From Fennellomyces sp. T-0311 (lineage: Eukaryota; Mucoromycota; Mucoromycetes; Mucorales; Lichtheimiaceae): a DNA stretch of 64,000 bases. Each line of letters opens with the position of its first letter. Position 1 is the stretch's first letter. The notes under the pieces are model-generated. The model saw nothing but the letters and a program-made list of their open reading frames with translations. It was not told the origin of the DNA and did no database searches. Of this stretch, positions 45,097-56,825 are shown in pieces. A program made the translations under genes and the position numbers. The stretch spans positions 372,001 through 436,000 of the forward strand of contig JALLLT010000006.1 in assembly GCA_025266875.1 (NCBI GenBank), given 5' to 3'.

Positions 45097-46475
45097 ATAT
45101 GAACATACCTTATGTATATTACTTTTTTATATCGACTGTGAATTTAAACATATCTATTGACCAAGCGTCATGCTCTGTAAAGGAGCACCCTGTTCTGCTA
45201 TTTTGCACGAAATTACCAGTGTTTACGTACGAAACGACAATTCTGTCTACGTCCATCGATAATGCCATATACGAATGGCTAGGTACTACTTAACGCATTG
45301 ATAGATGGGATAATGTGACAGGTCAGGTTACGCTAAGGCGTATAAAATTAATCGAGTTCCGGTTAATTCCATGTGTACCAAATCAGATTCATACATATGT
45401 ATATCAGATAGGGCACAAGCCTGATCTTGTGATAGTACTCGTCATTTGATTACTTTTCATGGGCCCAGTAGCCCCTAACTTTTTCGCAGATGGCTTAAAG
45501 TTACATATCACCGCGTACCATTTGTAATATCCCTTATTTAGGTGCACCTTTTTTATCTTATGGGAGGCAACAGTGTACCCCTAATCTGTAATCCAAAGTC
45601 ATTCCCTAAAGTGTTACATGCGATTGGGTGAAACTCACGAGTATAAGACTGCTAATCAGACATATGTCTGTAAAACTACAGTAATATTTTATCGCTTGTT
45701 TCGATACCAAAGCCGTCACTTGCAATACAAGGGAAACATAAGCCTACATATTACTTTAGACAATTCCACATTTCAATAATACTGCATTTCGTTACGTACT
45801 CACTCATGTAAATGAAAGGCTTAATTTTATGAGGAAATGTTTTAAGGTAGTGGTGACTGCCACAACGGTAGATACCAGCTTTAATTAATAATGTCCGGCC
45901 GGATCATCAGAGTATATATATTTTCAACAGCTGGCTTTTTGTACGTACAGTACACATTGTTCCGGATTTCGCTACAACATCCAATCAAGAGAATGGCTAC
46001 TACGAACATTACATGGTCAACCACAGTATCAGCCGAGATAGTTGGAGTGAAAACAAGAGAAGAACAAGTGTAGAGGTGAATATGTTAGCCTTATTATTGT
46101 TGAGCAGTGACAGATCGTGATGATCGATGTGTAGGATGAACGCTGACAGAGCATATCCATGAAGAGTCACGTTGACCGACACAATGCCAGTTGTCATATT
46201 GTAATTAGCCCCTTTCTCCTGTTTCTCTTCCATTTTTCATATATATTCAACATGTTCAGTTATGCTGAAATTCTTGACCAGAAACTTGTCAATCTTCAAA
46301 CTCTCTTGGTACGGAGTATTTATAGACAGTCTGCTGCGAGAGAACCGAGAAAGACATTCAACTTAGATAACGTTACGGGCGAAAAGTGTCTCAAAAGTTT
46401 CGTTTTATAAAGACGTAAGTACGTAAAAACAAAAATCATGAGCTAGTTCTCAAGCTATATAAGTTCCTTCAAATA
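45097..46475. other. Intergenic, with one dispersed repeat fragment
   Basis: AT-rich, with no gene supported. It contains the second copy of the dispersed repeat (46081-46181) and borders a decayed transposase. Confidence 0.5.
46081..46181 (-). repeat. Dispersed repeat fragment, copy 2
   Basis: The minus strand matches 21405-21499 through CGGTCAACG, ATGGATATGCTCTGTCAGCG, TTCATCCTA, GATCATCACGATC and ACTGCTCAACAATAATAAGG. Confidence 0.65.
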
Positions 46476-47613
46476 ATGACTCGTGAGTGGATCAACAGAT
46501 CAGAAGTGATGGAGCTACCGCCATCTCTCACTTTCAGTGAAGAAACCATATATTCTCGTTTTCCAGTCCCAATCGAAGAATCAATGGCTGTTTGTCTGAA
46601 TCTACTTGCGTATCCACAACGCAACTTGACATGGACGACATGGACGACTTGTTTGGTCGATCAGAGGCCTCTCTTTCCATCATCTTCAACGGCGTTATCG
46701 ATTAACTCGAGACAAATATTGTTGGAATTTGCACAGTGCTAATTCACACCGCACAACCTTTATCGCTTCGCGTATGCTATCCACAGCAAAGGTAAATTAT
46801 TTATAATTAAAGAGAAGTGGCTATTATAGAACATGAATAACCGATGCTCGTATTTTGAAGGAGCACCAATTGAGAATTGCATTGGCTTTCTTAATGGCAC
46901 GGTTAGAGGTATCTATAGACCACTTGAGAATCAGGTACAAAGTAAGCATGCAACTGAAATCAATATTTTGACAACATAACGGTGTTATATAACGGAATAG
47001 GTATGTAATTTATTTTACAGCATAAGCACGCGCTAAAGTTTCAAGCTCTTACCACACCTGATGGTATAACAGCATGTCTTTATGGCCCAGTTTATGGTGC
47101 CCATCATGATGGATATCTTCTAACTGACTCTGTCTGCTTGAGCGCTTTGAGAACTCACTGAATTTTGATAGTGAGCCGCGATACATAGTGTATGGTGATC
47201 TTGCATACCGCCAACACCCAAACCTGGGTTCGCCTCATCGTGTCCCTCGAGGTACGCATATCTTTTGGTATAAATGCACAGCAAATTTACCATGGTTCAA
47301 AGCTTACATTAATTCTATAGAGGATCCTGTTAGCCCTGAACCAGTTCAAAATTGACAGATGTCAAAGATCAGAATTTCAGTCGAATGGGAACTTGGAAGA
47401 ACCCTCAACCTTTTTGGGTTTGTTGACTACGCAAAGTGTCAAAAGATACTGCTGAGTCCAGTTAGGATGCACTGTCCCATTGCCGTCTTGTTCACGAACA
47501 TAAGCGTTTGCTTCGGAGGAGGGCAATCACCAAAATACTTCTGTATCCAACCTTCCACTCTAGAAGAGTATCTTAGTGGAGCAAATCAAGCGTTCCATCA
47601 ACGTAATAACTAA
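46476..47613 (+). pseudogene. Decayed DDE-superfamily endonuclease/transposase
   Basis: Scattered over three frames are the pieces of a Harbinger-type DDE nuclease common in Mucoromycota: a conserved start (SEVMELPPSLTFSEE..RFPVPIEESMAVCLNLLAYPQRN), LDMDDMDDLFGRSEASLSIIFNGVID then a stop, ENCIGFLNGTVRGIYRP (catalytic D replaced by N), HALKFQALTTPDGITACLYGPVYGAHHDG, YIVYGDLAYRQHPNLGSPHR (second D), and a C-terminal portion ending near 47613. Multiple stops and frameshifts make it inactive. The related Harbinger remnant inside the giant element belongs to a different subfamily. Confidence 0.65.
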
Positions 47614-47668
47614 TTCTAATATGAATACTTCTATCGACATATTTATGCGTTTATTCATACATATATTA

Positions 47669-48063
47669 TTATTTGTGCGGAGGATACAAGGCGTTGAAAA
47701 CGTATTGGATTGTCTCATCTTGCCTTTCGACAATGTCATTTAGGCTTGCAACTGCGGCTTCCAGGCTATCAACCTTGCTTTGCATCGCCTTGGCGTTCTC
47801 AACGTGCTGGCGGTGTGTTTTGTGCAGTTCGGCAAGTTCCTTGATTTCTTCGGCAAGGGGACCATCAGCCATATTTCTTGGATTGCTCTTCTTTTTTTAA
47901 GAGCAGAAGAATTAGCAATGCTGCTGCTGCTACTCTTTTCATAGTCTTGTGGACGACAAACAAGTGAGACGGCTATCATATCCTTCTCTGCCTGACCTTT
48001 ACGCTCCTGTTTTTTATCCTTTACTGCCTTCTCAAAATTCACCTTCGTCTTCTGATCGTTCAC
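47669..48063 (-). pseudogene. Short coiled-coil protein remnant with homopolymer frameshift
   Basis: Two frames meet at an A7 run near 47897. Upstream, MNDQKTKVNFEKAVKDKKQERKG..SSSSIANSSALKK; downstream, ADGPLAEEIKELAELHKTHRQ..DETIQYVFNALYPPHK, a coiled coil with heptads. Joining them needs a one-base frame change, so it is a pseudogene or a sequencing error at the homopolymer. It may be an accessory protein of the adjacent transposon. Confidence 0.4.
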
Positions 48064-48382
48064 CTATGCAATTGGATTGGTTTTTCTTGTTTGGGAACGA
48101 TATTAAATATACTTGTTATCGATGCTATGCATACCATTTGAATGAAACATGATATGGTTTAACAGCCGGCCATTATAAATGCCGGGCGCGAGATGGAATC
48201 AAATCGATGACGACAAGATGGCACATTTGCGCGAGTAGCAGGAGATTAACCGGTTGTGGTTGTGGGTTATCTTCCGAAGGAACCGTGAGTGGCAGATACA
48301 AAACTGAAGGCCCATTCTGGACGAGTATCGAATATAGCAATGGGCGTGGTGTATGCGTCCGCTGCGATTTGAGCGACGATTG

Positions 48383-51010
48383 TTAGTAATCTCTGCCACA
48401 TGACGTAATGTGTGCTGTTTCTGGTGCATTACCATACTGCAGTCTCTCGATCGTGTTCTTCATGATATTTGTGCGCCCATTGAGCAGGCAATCAAGGTAG
48501 AAGTCATGATTACGAAGCAGATGGCTCAGTATCCTTTCCTTGAGCTCCATATGCTTGTCTTGATCCCCCAGAATTTGTAGCGCAAGTGCACGATATCCAC
48601 AGAACCCGTCTGCTTTCATATCGCTGTTACCAGTTGAGCAATCCTCTGGTACACCTCTATGAACAAGTCTAGTTACTACAGTATAAGTACCACATTTTTC
48701 AGTATACACTTGATCAAATTTACTCTGTTGCCCTTATGTTGTTCGGTCTTTTTGGCCGAAGATCTTCCTGGCTATATTCGGGCGCTCGTCTTTTCTTTCT
48801 TTCACCAGCATGGTCTCCCATTTTCTTGCCCTCGAAATTTTCTTGCAACTTGTGCATAGCCTCATCGGATTTTTCTTTAGATGGTCCTATGCTTTGGCCG
48901 AGAATTTCGTTAAGTCGCTGTTCAGTACCGGGTTCCAGGTTTTCTCCCATGCGTTCAATCTCTGGAAGGGTGAATGGGTCGTTTTCGGCGTCCAGGAGTC
49001 CAATTGCTCGCTCACCAATGTAGTGCATTGTGTCTTCTTCATTATGGATGTATTCGACATCCTCTTTCGAAAGCTCTTTGTCGTCATTACTACGTCGGCT
49101 GCCTTGCTTACATTTACTGGGTTTCGAACCTTGCGTGCTGGGCTCAACCTTTGCTACTTCGCAATCATCCTCATGGTATGACAGGTTTAACCCATCATGT
49201 ACAGCAGCAACAGTGTCAACAAGCTGACTTGCTACATCTGGCGGACGACCATCATTTACATATTTTTTGAATCTTGGGCGCCGCTTCGATTTCTGTCGAG
49301 TTGTTCTGTCGTAAGTAGGTCGTAATCCATACTCTTGATAGTTTGTCAGAGCATTCTCGGCTGTTGCAATGTAGTTGAGATCATGCCGAAGCCCTAGGGT
49401 TAAACCTGGGTACTCGTCGATGTTACGATACAGGTCTCTGTGATAAGCCTCAACAGCATTTGTTGTGCGTGATGGGTGACTTCGTAGAGCGTTGTTCGTG
49501 GTGGAGGGATGCTGAAAAATCATGCTGCTTTTAGACGGCTGGAATCACCATTTAAGCCAGCTTAACGCACGTTAGTAGTTTGTTGCCAGTTCTCTGCAGC
49601 TTTGGCAGAACACATCAGCATCCTAGGTTGTCAGAATGATCCTTGCCAGTTCCCAAAACCGCTTGGATTTTTCTGGTGGGACGGTTTGATGATTGCTGCT
49701 GGCGCGTTGCACAAATTGCATCCAGTGCATGTAGCCCCCTTTGACGAAGCGTGCTCCATCTGTTTTCCTGGTGTATGCAGTATAGGCCTTTAGAAATCCA
49801 TTTTTCTGCGCCAGAGAAAAATCCAACAGCATTCCGAGAAACTGATTTTGTCCGTCGAAGTTCAATCAATACTCGTTCATGAAAGCAAAGAAGTACTGAG
49901 AGAAGTTTGCTTCGGAAAGACCATCAATAACAGCTTGGAAAATTACAGCATGTTTTTTGAGTTGTCGGATATAGATTACTGTGGCGCAGAGGTAATAGCT
50001 TTTGTCGATTGCCTTGAAAGTGACATCGGTCACTGCTGGAAATGCTTAGAAGTTGACATATTCCTTGATGAGTGGCGCGCGATAAGCAATGAAGAATGAC
50101 CCAGGTAAGACATTTGCATGAAGGAAATAGCCGGGATACTCCTTCATGATTGTTCCAAATTCACTAAGAAACGTAGCCTTCTTAGGAATGCCTTGCTGCT
50201 CGCGCACTTTCCTCATGTGATAGTTTGCGATGTCATTGCAGCCAAGGATGGTATTAATAGTATCGATTGGCGCTGTTTTTGTGTTGTCTTTTTTTCATCA
50301 TGCCCTGCATAGCAGCTGTCGGCATCACCGTTGGGTTGTCTGGTATTATCGTCGTAAGCTTTTCCTCCTCCTTCTCAGAAAGGTGCTTAGACAGGTGCTT
50401 TTTATGATTATGTTTGCCGACCTGTTTCACAGTGCACTTGTCGGTCCTGAAGAAGTAAAGCGCCTCGACACTTACTGAATATGTGCCAACACGCATCCAC
50501 ATTCGTAGCATCCCTTTTCACGAATCTTCATCGTGCTTTGCTCGTCGTGGCCAGGGCGCAAGTGCGTGTCCTTGTTCTTCAGGCCTCATTTGGACAGTGT
50601 AAGGCACCATTGCATTTTTTCTTGTAACGGTGCACGTTATTTGCCAACCTTTTTGGACCGTTGATCTTTTTCATTGACCACTCAATATCCAATGTAAAAC
50701 GCTCATATATGTGAAGTTGAAATTGCTTAGCCTTTTCACACTTAGTGAAGGCTTTATTGGTCACGTGTATGTACTTCTTTTCTTCAGAATTATAGTATAT
50801 ATAAGCAGGTACTGTTTCCTCGTAGCTATCCAGCTGAAATCTTTTCAGAAAGTACGTGACATATGTGGGCATGTATTTCTGCACGGATTCAGTTTCGGAA
50901 TCGGATGCTCTTTCGAAATCAAGATCGGCAGGGTGCGCGACAGGGCGATCGACATTCGTTGAGAAATTTGACATTTTGCCTCGAGGTTTAAGATGAAAAT
51001 GCGAAAACAC
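48383..51010 (-). pseudogene. Decayed MULE-type transposase with C-terminal OTU-like protease segment
   Basis: Read leftward from 51010: MFSHFHLKPRG, then an N-terminal DNA-binding region with Cys/His ligands (CNGALHCPNE, CYECGC, FFRTDKCTVKQVGKHNHKKH) of the FLYWCH/WRKY-GCM type; scrambled frames through 50200-49600 (SLAQKNGFLKAYTAYTRKT); then RTTNAVEAYHRDLYR at about 49450, the E motif of MULE transposases; a long basic/acidic linker; and NSDMKADGFCGYRALALQILGD at 48600-48550, the DG-CGYRAL motif of OTU cysteine proteases, with the downstream part. Several stops and frame changes. MULE elements carrying OTU domains are known in other eukaryotes. Termini were not found. Confidence 0.6.
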
Positions 51011-51289
51011 ATGAAAACAGGAACTCGGTGTACTGTACTATTTTGCCGTCACACTGACAGAAGTTGACCTTTTGCTCAATTTCATAGGGGGCACCCGAAT
51101 TTTACAAAAGGCGCTGTGAGGAGGCACCTTTTTTCATGTTACCCCCACAAACGCAGTCAAGTCCATTCGCGAAGCCTCGGCCCAGAGGCTTGATCCCCAC
51201 CGTTGTTTACTGTGCGTCATTATTTGCGGTTGGGTTATTTAAAGCGCTTTGAAACGGATAAAATTTTTCTTTCTTCCAATCCAACCTTC

Positions 51290-51620
51290 GTGGTTTTCGC
51301 CTTCACCGGCTTCAGCCTTTACGGCTTACCCTTGTGGATTCAGCCTTTATGGCTTATCCTTGTGGATTCAGTCCTCGTGGCTTCAACCTTCGTGGTTTTA
51401 GCCTTTACGGCATCAGCCTTTACGGCTTCAGCCTTTACGGCTTCAGCCTTTACGGCTTCAGTCTTCGTGACTTCAGTCCTCGCGACTTCAGCCCTCGTGG
51501 TTTTTTTTTATTTTTATGTGCCTCGTGGCTTTTTTTTATTTTTATGTGCCTCGTGGCTCCAGCCTTCGTGGTTTTGGCCTTTACGGCTTACCCTTCGTGG
51601 TTTTTTTCCTTTACTACTCT
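51290..51620 (+). repeat. 15-bp minisatellite (CTTCAGCCTTTACGG-type units)
   Basis: About 18 degenerate units; the core is four near-perfect repeats around 51415-51465. All three plus frames stay open, one reading GFSLY/GFSPR pentapeptides, another TASAF. Whether it is translated is unknown. Confidence 0.75.
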
Positions 51621-51640
51621 TTCATATTTCAATCACCATG

Positions 51641-52453
51641 TTCATACCTCGAAATTGTCAAGTCAGAATCAGAAGTATCACCCTTGCGGGCAAAAAAGAA
51701 AGCGATATTTTAAATGAAGTGAACAAATGCAAACCAGCTGGTTTGAAAGGGATTGTTAAGCTTAAAGATGCCGAGTATGTTCAGCTCAGAATATATGTAG
51801 GGCTTATTAGCTCCCGTACTAACGTGTTCTTAATAGCTACTGTTGCTTTCATGTCGACACTCATGTTAATGCATCAGTCTTCTGCAACACAAACAATAGG
51901 CCTCACTTGTCATTGTTTGGTTTGCAGGATGTTCAAGTTTTTACCGGCCAAAAAAAATGGCAGAAACATTACTTACAGCCAGCCGCCGGTTAGCTTTCAA
52001 CCGCAACCGCAATCGTCGCCTGCTCATGGCTCTGGTGTGCTGTCTTTGTCACCAGAACCATCATCGTCACCAGAGCCATCATCTTCACCCGAACCGGAAC
52101 CGCAACCGCCATCTTCTCTGCTACCAACAGCAGAACTGCAGGTCATTTCATGGAAAACGTAAATTATAATATTGTACGTGATGATCTTTGTTAATTCAGT
52201 ATAATTTTTTAGGCCGTTTGAAGAAGGCTTGGACCTGCTGGAACGAGAATTGCAGGTGAAGTTGGAGAAACGCCAGCGGTTGGATGCTGAGATCGCTGAT
52301 ATCGACGAAAAAATTAAAAATGACAAAAAAAATTCTAAATGTATAAATATTATAAATATATTATTCAATCGATACAATCATAAGAACCTTACAAATGTGG
52401 AGAAAGGTGCTCGATTTCCAAAGCGCTTTTGTCATTGTCAGCAGAATATATAA
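51641..52453 (+). CDS. Hypothetical protein, Pro/Gln/Glu-rich with coiled coil
   Basis: Possible exons: 51641-about 51799 (MFIPRNCQVRIRSITLAGKKESD..LKGIVKLKDAEYVQLRIY), about 51929-52160 (Ser/Pro/Glu repeats SSSPEPSSSPEPEPQP), 52213-52453 (PFEEGLDLLERELQVKLEKRQRLDAEIADIDEKI, a coiled coil). The first and second join only if a frame change at an A8 run near 51955 is allowed, so it may be decayed. No family recognised. It may belong to the neighbouring transposon debris. Confidence 0.35.
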
Positions 52454-52626
52454 TGGATTAGGATCTAAACGCGTAACCTCGCTCAATATAATTATACCAT
52501 AAAGCTTATAGATATACATGTATTCTTTGACAGTGCTTTCGTATATACTGCAGTTCCTCTTGGTTGAATACCCACTGCAGCAACCAATCCACGTGATTAC
52601 CTTCGTTTTCAGATCATCACGCAATC

Positions 52627-52956
52627 ATGGATTTCGTTAATCCGACCTACCTGAAGCACCAGAACGCAATCACTGGACTGTTACACGAAACGACTTTTCA
52701 CGATCCAATGGAGGATCCACTCGCGCTTGCTGTGTGCGTTGATGCGCTCGTGGCTCTCCGCAATATAGTAAATTATACACCCAGCGAAAGATGCGTTCTT
52801 GCCGAGGTTTTCTATGAACGTTGCACAAACAAGTTTTTCGATATGTATGACGATCCAACCAAAAAAAAACTCCAAATCGTTGTTATCTCAAACCTGTGTC
52901 CAATGTATGTTGGAGACGTGATGCTGAACTACCTGGGAGCAAACCGCATAGTTTGA
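52627..52956 (+). CDS. Hypothetical protein, possibly first exon of a decayed gene
   Basis: A 109-codon frame starts MDFVNPTYLKHQNAITG and contains YTPSERCVLAEVFYERCTNKFFDMYDDPTKKK. Composition is protein-like and the ATG is in good context after a short leader. Beyond the stop, scattered coding-like pieces appear in other frames, so this may be the surviving start of a larger lineage-specific gene. Function unknown. Confidence 0.4.
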   Translation: MDFVNPTYLKHQNAITGLLHETTFHDPMEDPLALAVCVDALVALRNIVNYTPSERCVLAEVFYERCTNKFFDMYDDPTKKKLQIVVISNLCPMYVGDVMLNYLGANRIV

Positions 52957-54829
52957 CAAGACCACTCCCGTGGAAGCAGTTTACCAGCGAAACTATTTCC
53001 ATCTGGAAACTTGCAATCGAACGCATAAATGCTTTATGAAGAGAAGGTCGACGTTGCGTAGTCCAAGTACACTTTGACCTCAAAGACTTAGATGACGAGA
53101 AGGAGAAAACAAGACTGTTCATGTGCCTGTATAGCCATATCTTCCGCCTAATCGGGTCACGCTAATTTTCAGAAATCACCCCGCCCCCTGGTGCTGATGC
53201 ATCCCAATCAGGGAAAGTTCAGTGACAAGTTTTATGGTTGGCCCGGTGAGATGCTCCTCCAGGATATATTGGAGTGCGAGCCAGGTGATTAAGGACTGGC
53301 GATGATCCTTTTAGCCCAGATGGGCTCGAGCTTGTCCAAGAAAGGCTGCCATAGGAAAAGCTGCTTCCATTCACCGTTGACCGTCTCTTAACATCTATTT
53401 TCATGGCTTCAATCCTGCAGCCTCAAGCCATGCCAGCATCCGACGATAATGTTACTGCTGGAGCAATTCAGATAATCAGAGCGAATTCTGTGTCATTGGC
53501 CCTCCATTTCTGTTGAATCCTTGAAAATGCGGTGGAGAAGAATTGGGGTCCACATACATCCGATCAGCCAAACGGTAAGATATGCGGGTACGTAGTAGTG
53601 CAAAGGCCAACTTTCTAACTTGGAACCTAGTCTCATTTGCTACAATGTATATATTTTATAAATATTGTCATTGCTAATATATTGGCTTTATCTGTAGTAA
53701 ACTGGTTTGGTCATGCTATGGATAAAATTCAAGTAATCCAGGGCACACGATCCAAGTGTGATTATGATGCAATGATCGGTGTGGGACATAGCATCCGGGC
53801 CGATATCATGTGCGTAGTAAGATGATCGATTGAATGCTCGATATGTATAAAGACCAACGCGGTATATCTCCTACTTATTTAATATCATATGGAAAGTTTT
53901 CTTGCGGAATTTGTCCAGCCAAGATTTGTGCGATAGAGCCAGTAGTCCGAAGCAAAGTGTTGGACAAAGAGACAAGACACTTGGCCTAATCGGTATACAT
54001 GGTATGTGAATGAAATTTGGTCCATACACTCACTTCTTTTGTATTTCAAACTAGGACCACATGCAAGAGCGGTTTCGTTAAAGAACCATTTTGAAAAAAA
54101 AATTCAGCCAGATGCTTTAGATAATTGTATCGTAAGATGCCACCGTGGGTTCATATTTATATATTCAATACGGCACACATTACTATACTATAATACTGGA
54201 TACGTATATGAAAAGATTATGGGTTATACAATACTGAAAACGGTAATGTAAAACTCAAGTGTCGGAAATGGCAAGAGCATGTATGTTTTTCAAACTGTAT
54301 ATACACTACTATACGTATCTACTCATTTTAGTATAGCTACTTAATATTGCGGAAGCCTACAACACCTTTATAACTTTTGTACCTTTGAAATCGATTACAA
54401 TCCAATTCATTTTGTATTCGGTAAAGAATCATCATAGAACTACGTTCATGTGTATTTTTTTATTGACACTTCTTGAATACTAGAAGTTGAGTCGTCCACT
54501 GAGAGAGTTCTGTCTCGCAAAGTAATGAACAGGGTTATACCAAAGCTATAGATTCAGTATACTAATAACTAGACTGACGTATAGCTATCGTACTTTTCCC
54601 CAGTTTTTAATTATATTATTAAGAAGGCATTACTATATTTATGTAGTAACCCATATATACATAGGAGAACCTTCGTGATATCCATCCGGTTTGTTGATCA
54701 GAAGAGCATTGTTCACATGTATTTATTGGTACTGTGGTGCTGGCTGTCATAAGATGAATGTAAGGAGGTCTCGGTATAAAAGAATATGTATGTACATAAA
54801 GTAGCCTTTCACGGCGACAGAATGCCATA
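52957..54829. other. Decayed coding debris and spacer
   Basis: Fragments such as LVQERLP, FTVDRLLTSIFMASILQPQAMPAS, NWGPHTSDQPNGKICG (53160-53590) and FGHAMDKIQVIQGTRSKCDYDAMIGVGHSIRADIM (53715-53815) look coding but are separated by stops and frame changes. From about 54260 the sequence is plain AT-rich spacer. Consistent with a dead multi-exon gene. Confidence 0.4.
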
Positions 54830-55792
54830 TTAACAGCTGCAGTAATCTTGGGAGCTGGAATTATTGTTTGTCGCAACGACACGAACGTTTGCAGAGGGAG
54901 ATGATTGCTTTTGCCAAAGATTTGGGGTTTCTATGATCTTTTTAAATGTTTTTATCAGCTGATACAGAACCCATGTGTCTAGCGCGACTTTTTTTTTTTT
55001 TACCTTTTCCACAAGTTCCTCAAATGCTTCCTTTACTCCAACCTTGGTCTTTGCGCTGCATTCGATGAACAGTGTCTTTAGCTTTCGAGCTAAGGCAGCT
55101 CCTTCTTGATATGAGACCACCCGTGAACCATCCTACGCATAATTCATTTTAGTATAATGGATGGGCATAGTGTTGTGCTCGCAAACCTTATCCACTTTGT
55201 TTCCTACGATCATCTTGACTACATCCTGACTCGAGCAGTATGTGTTTATTTCATTCCACCAAATCTTAAGTGCATCGAATGTCTCACGGTTGCATACATC
55301 GTACACTGCAGTGACAGCGATTAGTGACTATCACTAAGCTACGCTTATCTATAGATACCTAGAATCACGCCTTGAGCGCCTCGGTAATATGAGGATGTAA
55401 GCGTTCGAAAACGCTCTTGGCCTGCTGTATCCTAGTAACGACACTCAGCCCTCATTCACAAACTGCCCACTCACTCATACCCAAATTGTCAACTTGTACG
55501 TTTTGCCATTCAGATTCATCAAGCTCACTTTAAAGTCAACACCTAAAGCAGACAGTTAATGCGAAGCCTCTTTTCTACTATAAATCTCTCTCGCATACCA
55601 ATCGTCGCGGACACTTCGTCTGGAGGAAGAAAGGTGTCGTCCGTAAAGCGTAAGAGGAGCGAGCTGTTGCCAAGCAATTCAAAGAAATTCAATGAGCTAA
55701 TCAGACATGCATTTCGAATATATGCGCAACCTTTTTCCCACTCCGGAATTGCCGATTAACAATAGTTTTAGCGTCGCTGTTTCGTGTGCCAT
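54830..55792 (-). CDS. RAB18-like: Rab GTPase, Rab18 family
   Basis: Small GTPase acting on ER, lipid droplet or Golgi membranes in other organisms. Seven exons (55731-55792, 55599-55663, 55481-55542, 55359-55431, 55187-55305, 55004-55132, 54830-54937) join in phase to 205 residues. P-loop GNSGVGKSS, with the intron splitting the Ser codon; switch I ending [48 protein letters not shown]. The tail ends CSC, a CXC double-geranylgeranylation signal instead of the single-Cys ending of animal Rab18. The sixth intron begins GTA followed by a 13-base A run (T13 on the plus strand), a likely site of sequencing or splicing slippage. Confidence 0.93.
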
Positions 55793-56825
55793 GGAGAGGG
55801 AAGAGAGGAGTTCTCAAATGCATAAACGTCGTACACTTTGGTAAAAACTCAGAAAATCCTGTTTTGGAAATGGTGACGACACTTTGAGCAGAGACATATG
55901 CCTGCGCTAACATGACGTTTTCTTCCACCCTCTACTACCGACGGTCCAACAAAAAGTTCTCTGTTTACCACCGGACCATCCATGAGAATGTCTATACGGC
56001 TTGTTATTGAAAACTAGTGATAAGGTATAAGGAGGATAACTTTCTCCTTATACAACATTACGTAATTCCTAGGTTACAAAGTAGGCATGTAATACGCTTA
56101 CGAGCTGCAAAATGCTAAATATGCATCGTTTTATGGCACTGATATTTTTTGTCAGGCGTTTATTGCAAAATTGCTGTTATAAAAAAGCAATTATTACGTG
56201 AATGGTGGATATGATGTGTCGATAATACAATAGCCTAGTCCCATAACGGAAAGCATAATGACCTCTTGGAACGAATTATGGGATGCTTATATATTGACAT
56301 TGTATCGGTATTCAGCAACTGACCAGCGACTACGTACGTACCTACCATTAAAGTCTTGATTGTTCACGTAGGGCAGCTGCAAACTATAGAATATCTTAAC
56401 AATTTCATGAACAGCGTACCACTCAAATAGATTGTCCGTGGATCTGTACTCGAATGAAGTCATCTGGCCAAGGCTATTGTATCAAATGTAAATACGAATG
56501 AAGACAAGTGCCTTAAACATTTATAAAGCATTCAATCAATAATTGTGAGCAAATGGATCTGCAAACACTCCCCGCGACCCGATAGCATTTGCATGAATGT
56601 ACAGTGTTACACAAGTGTTGGTGTTTCCTGTATTGGCAATGCTGCATCTGCAGTAGATGCCATCTGTCATTTTTCTTGTAAAAAATTGTCATCCAGTCAA
56701 TGCACCATAGTACTACATATGACTTAAATCCACAGTAAACTCAAACTGTATATACTTTGACGAAAGCGAATATTTACGATTACGAGGATCTTTTTTGAAT
56801 AATAACAGTTGTAGTTTGGGATGCT
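55793..56825. other. Intergenic, nothing recognised
   Basis: AT-rich spacer upstream of the Rab18 gene and downstream of the exonuclease gene. No motif or gene supported. Confidence 0.5.
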
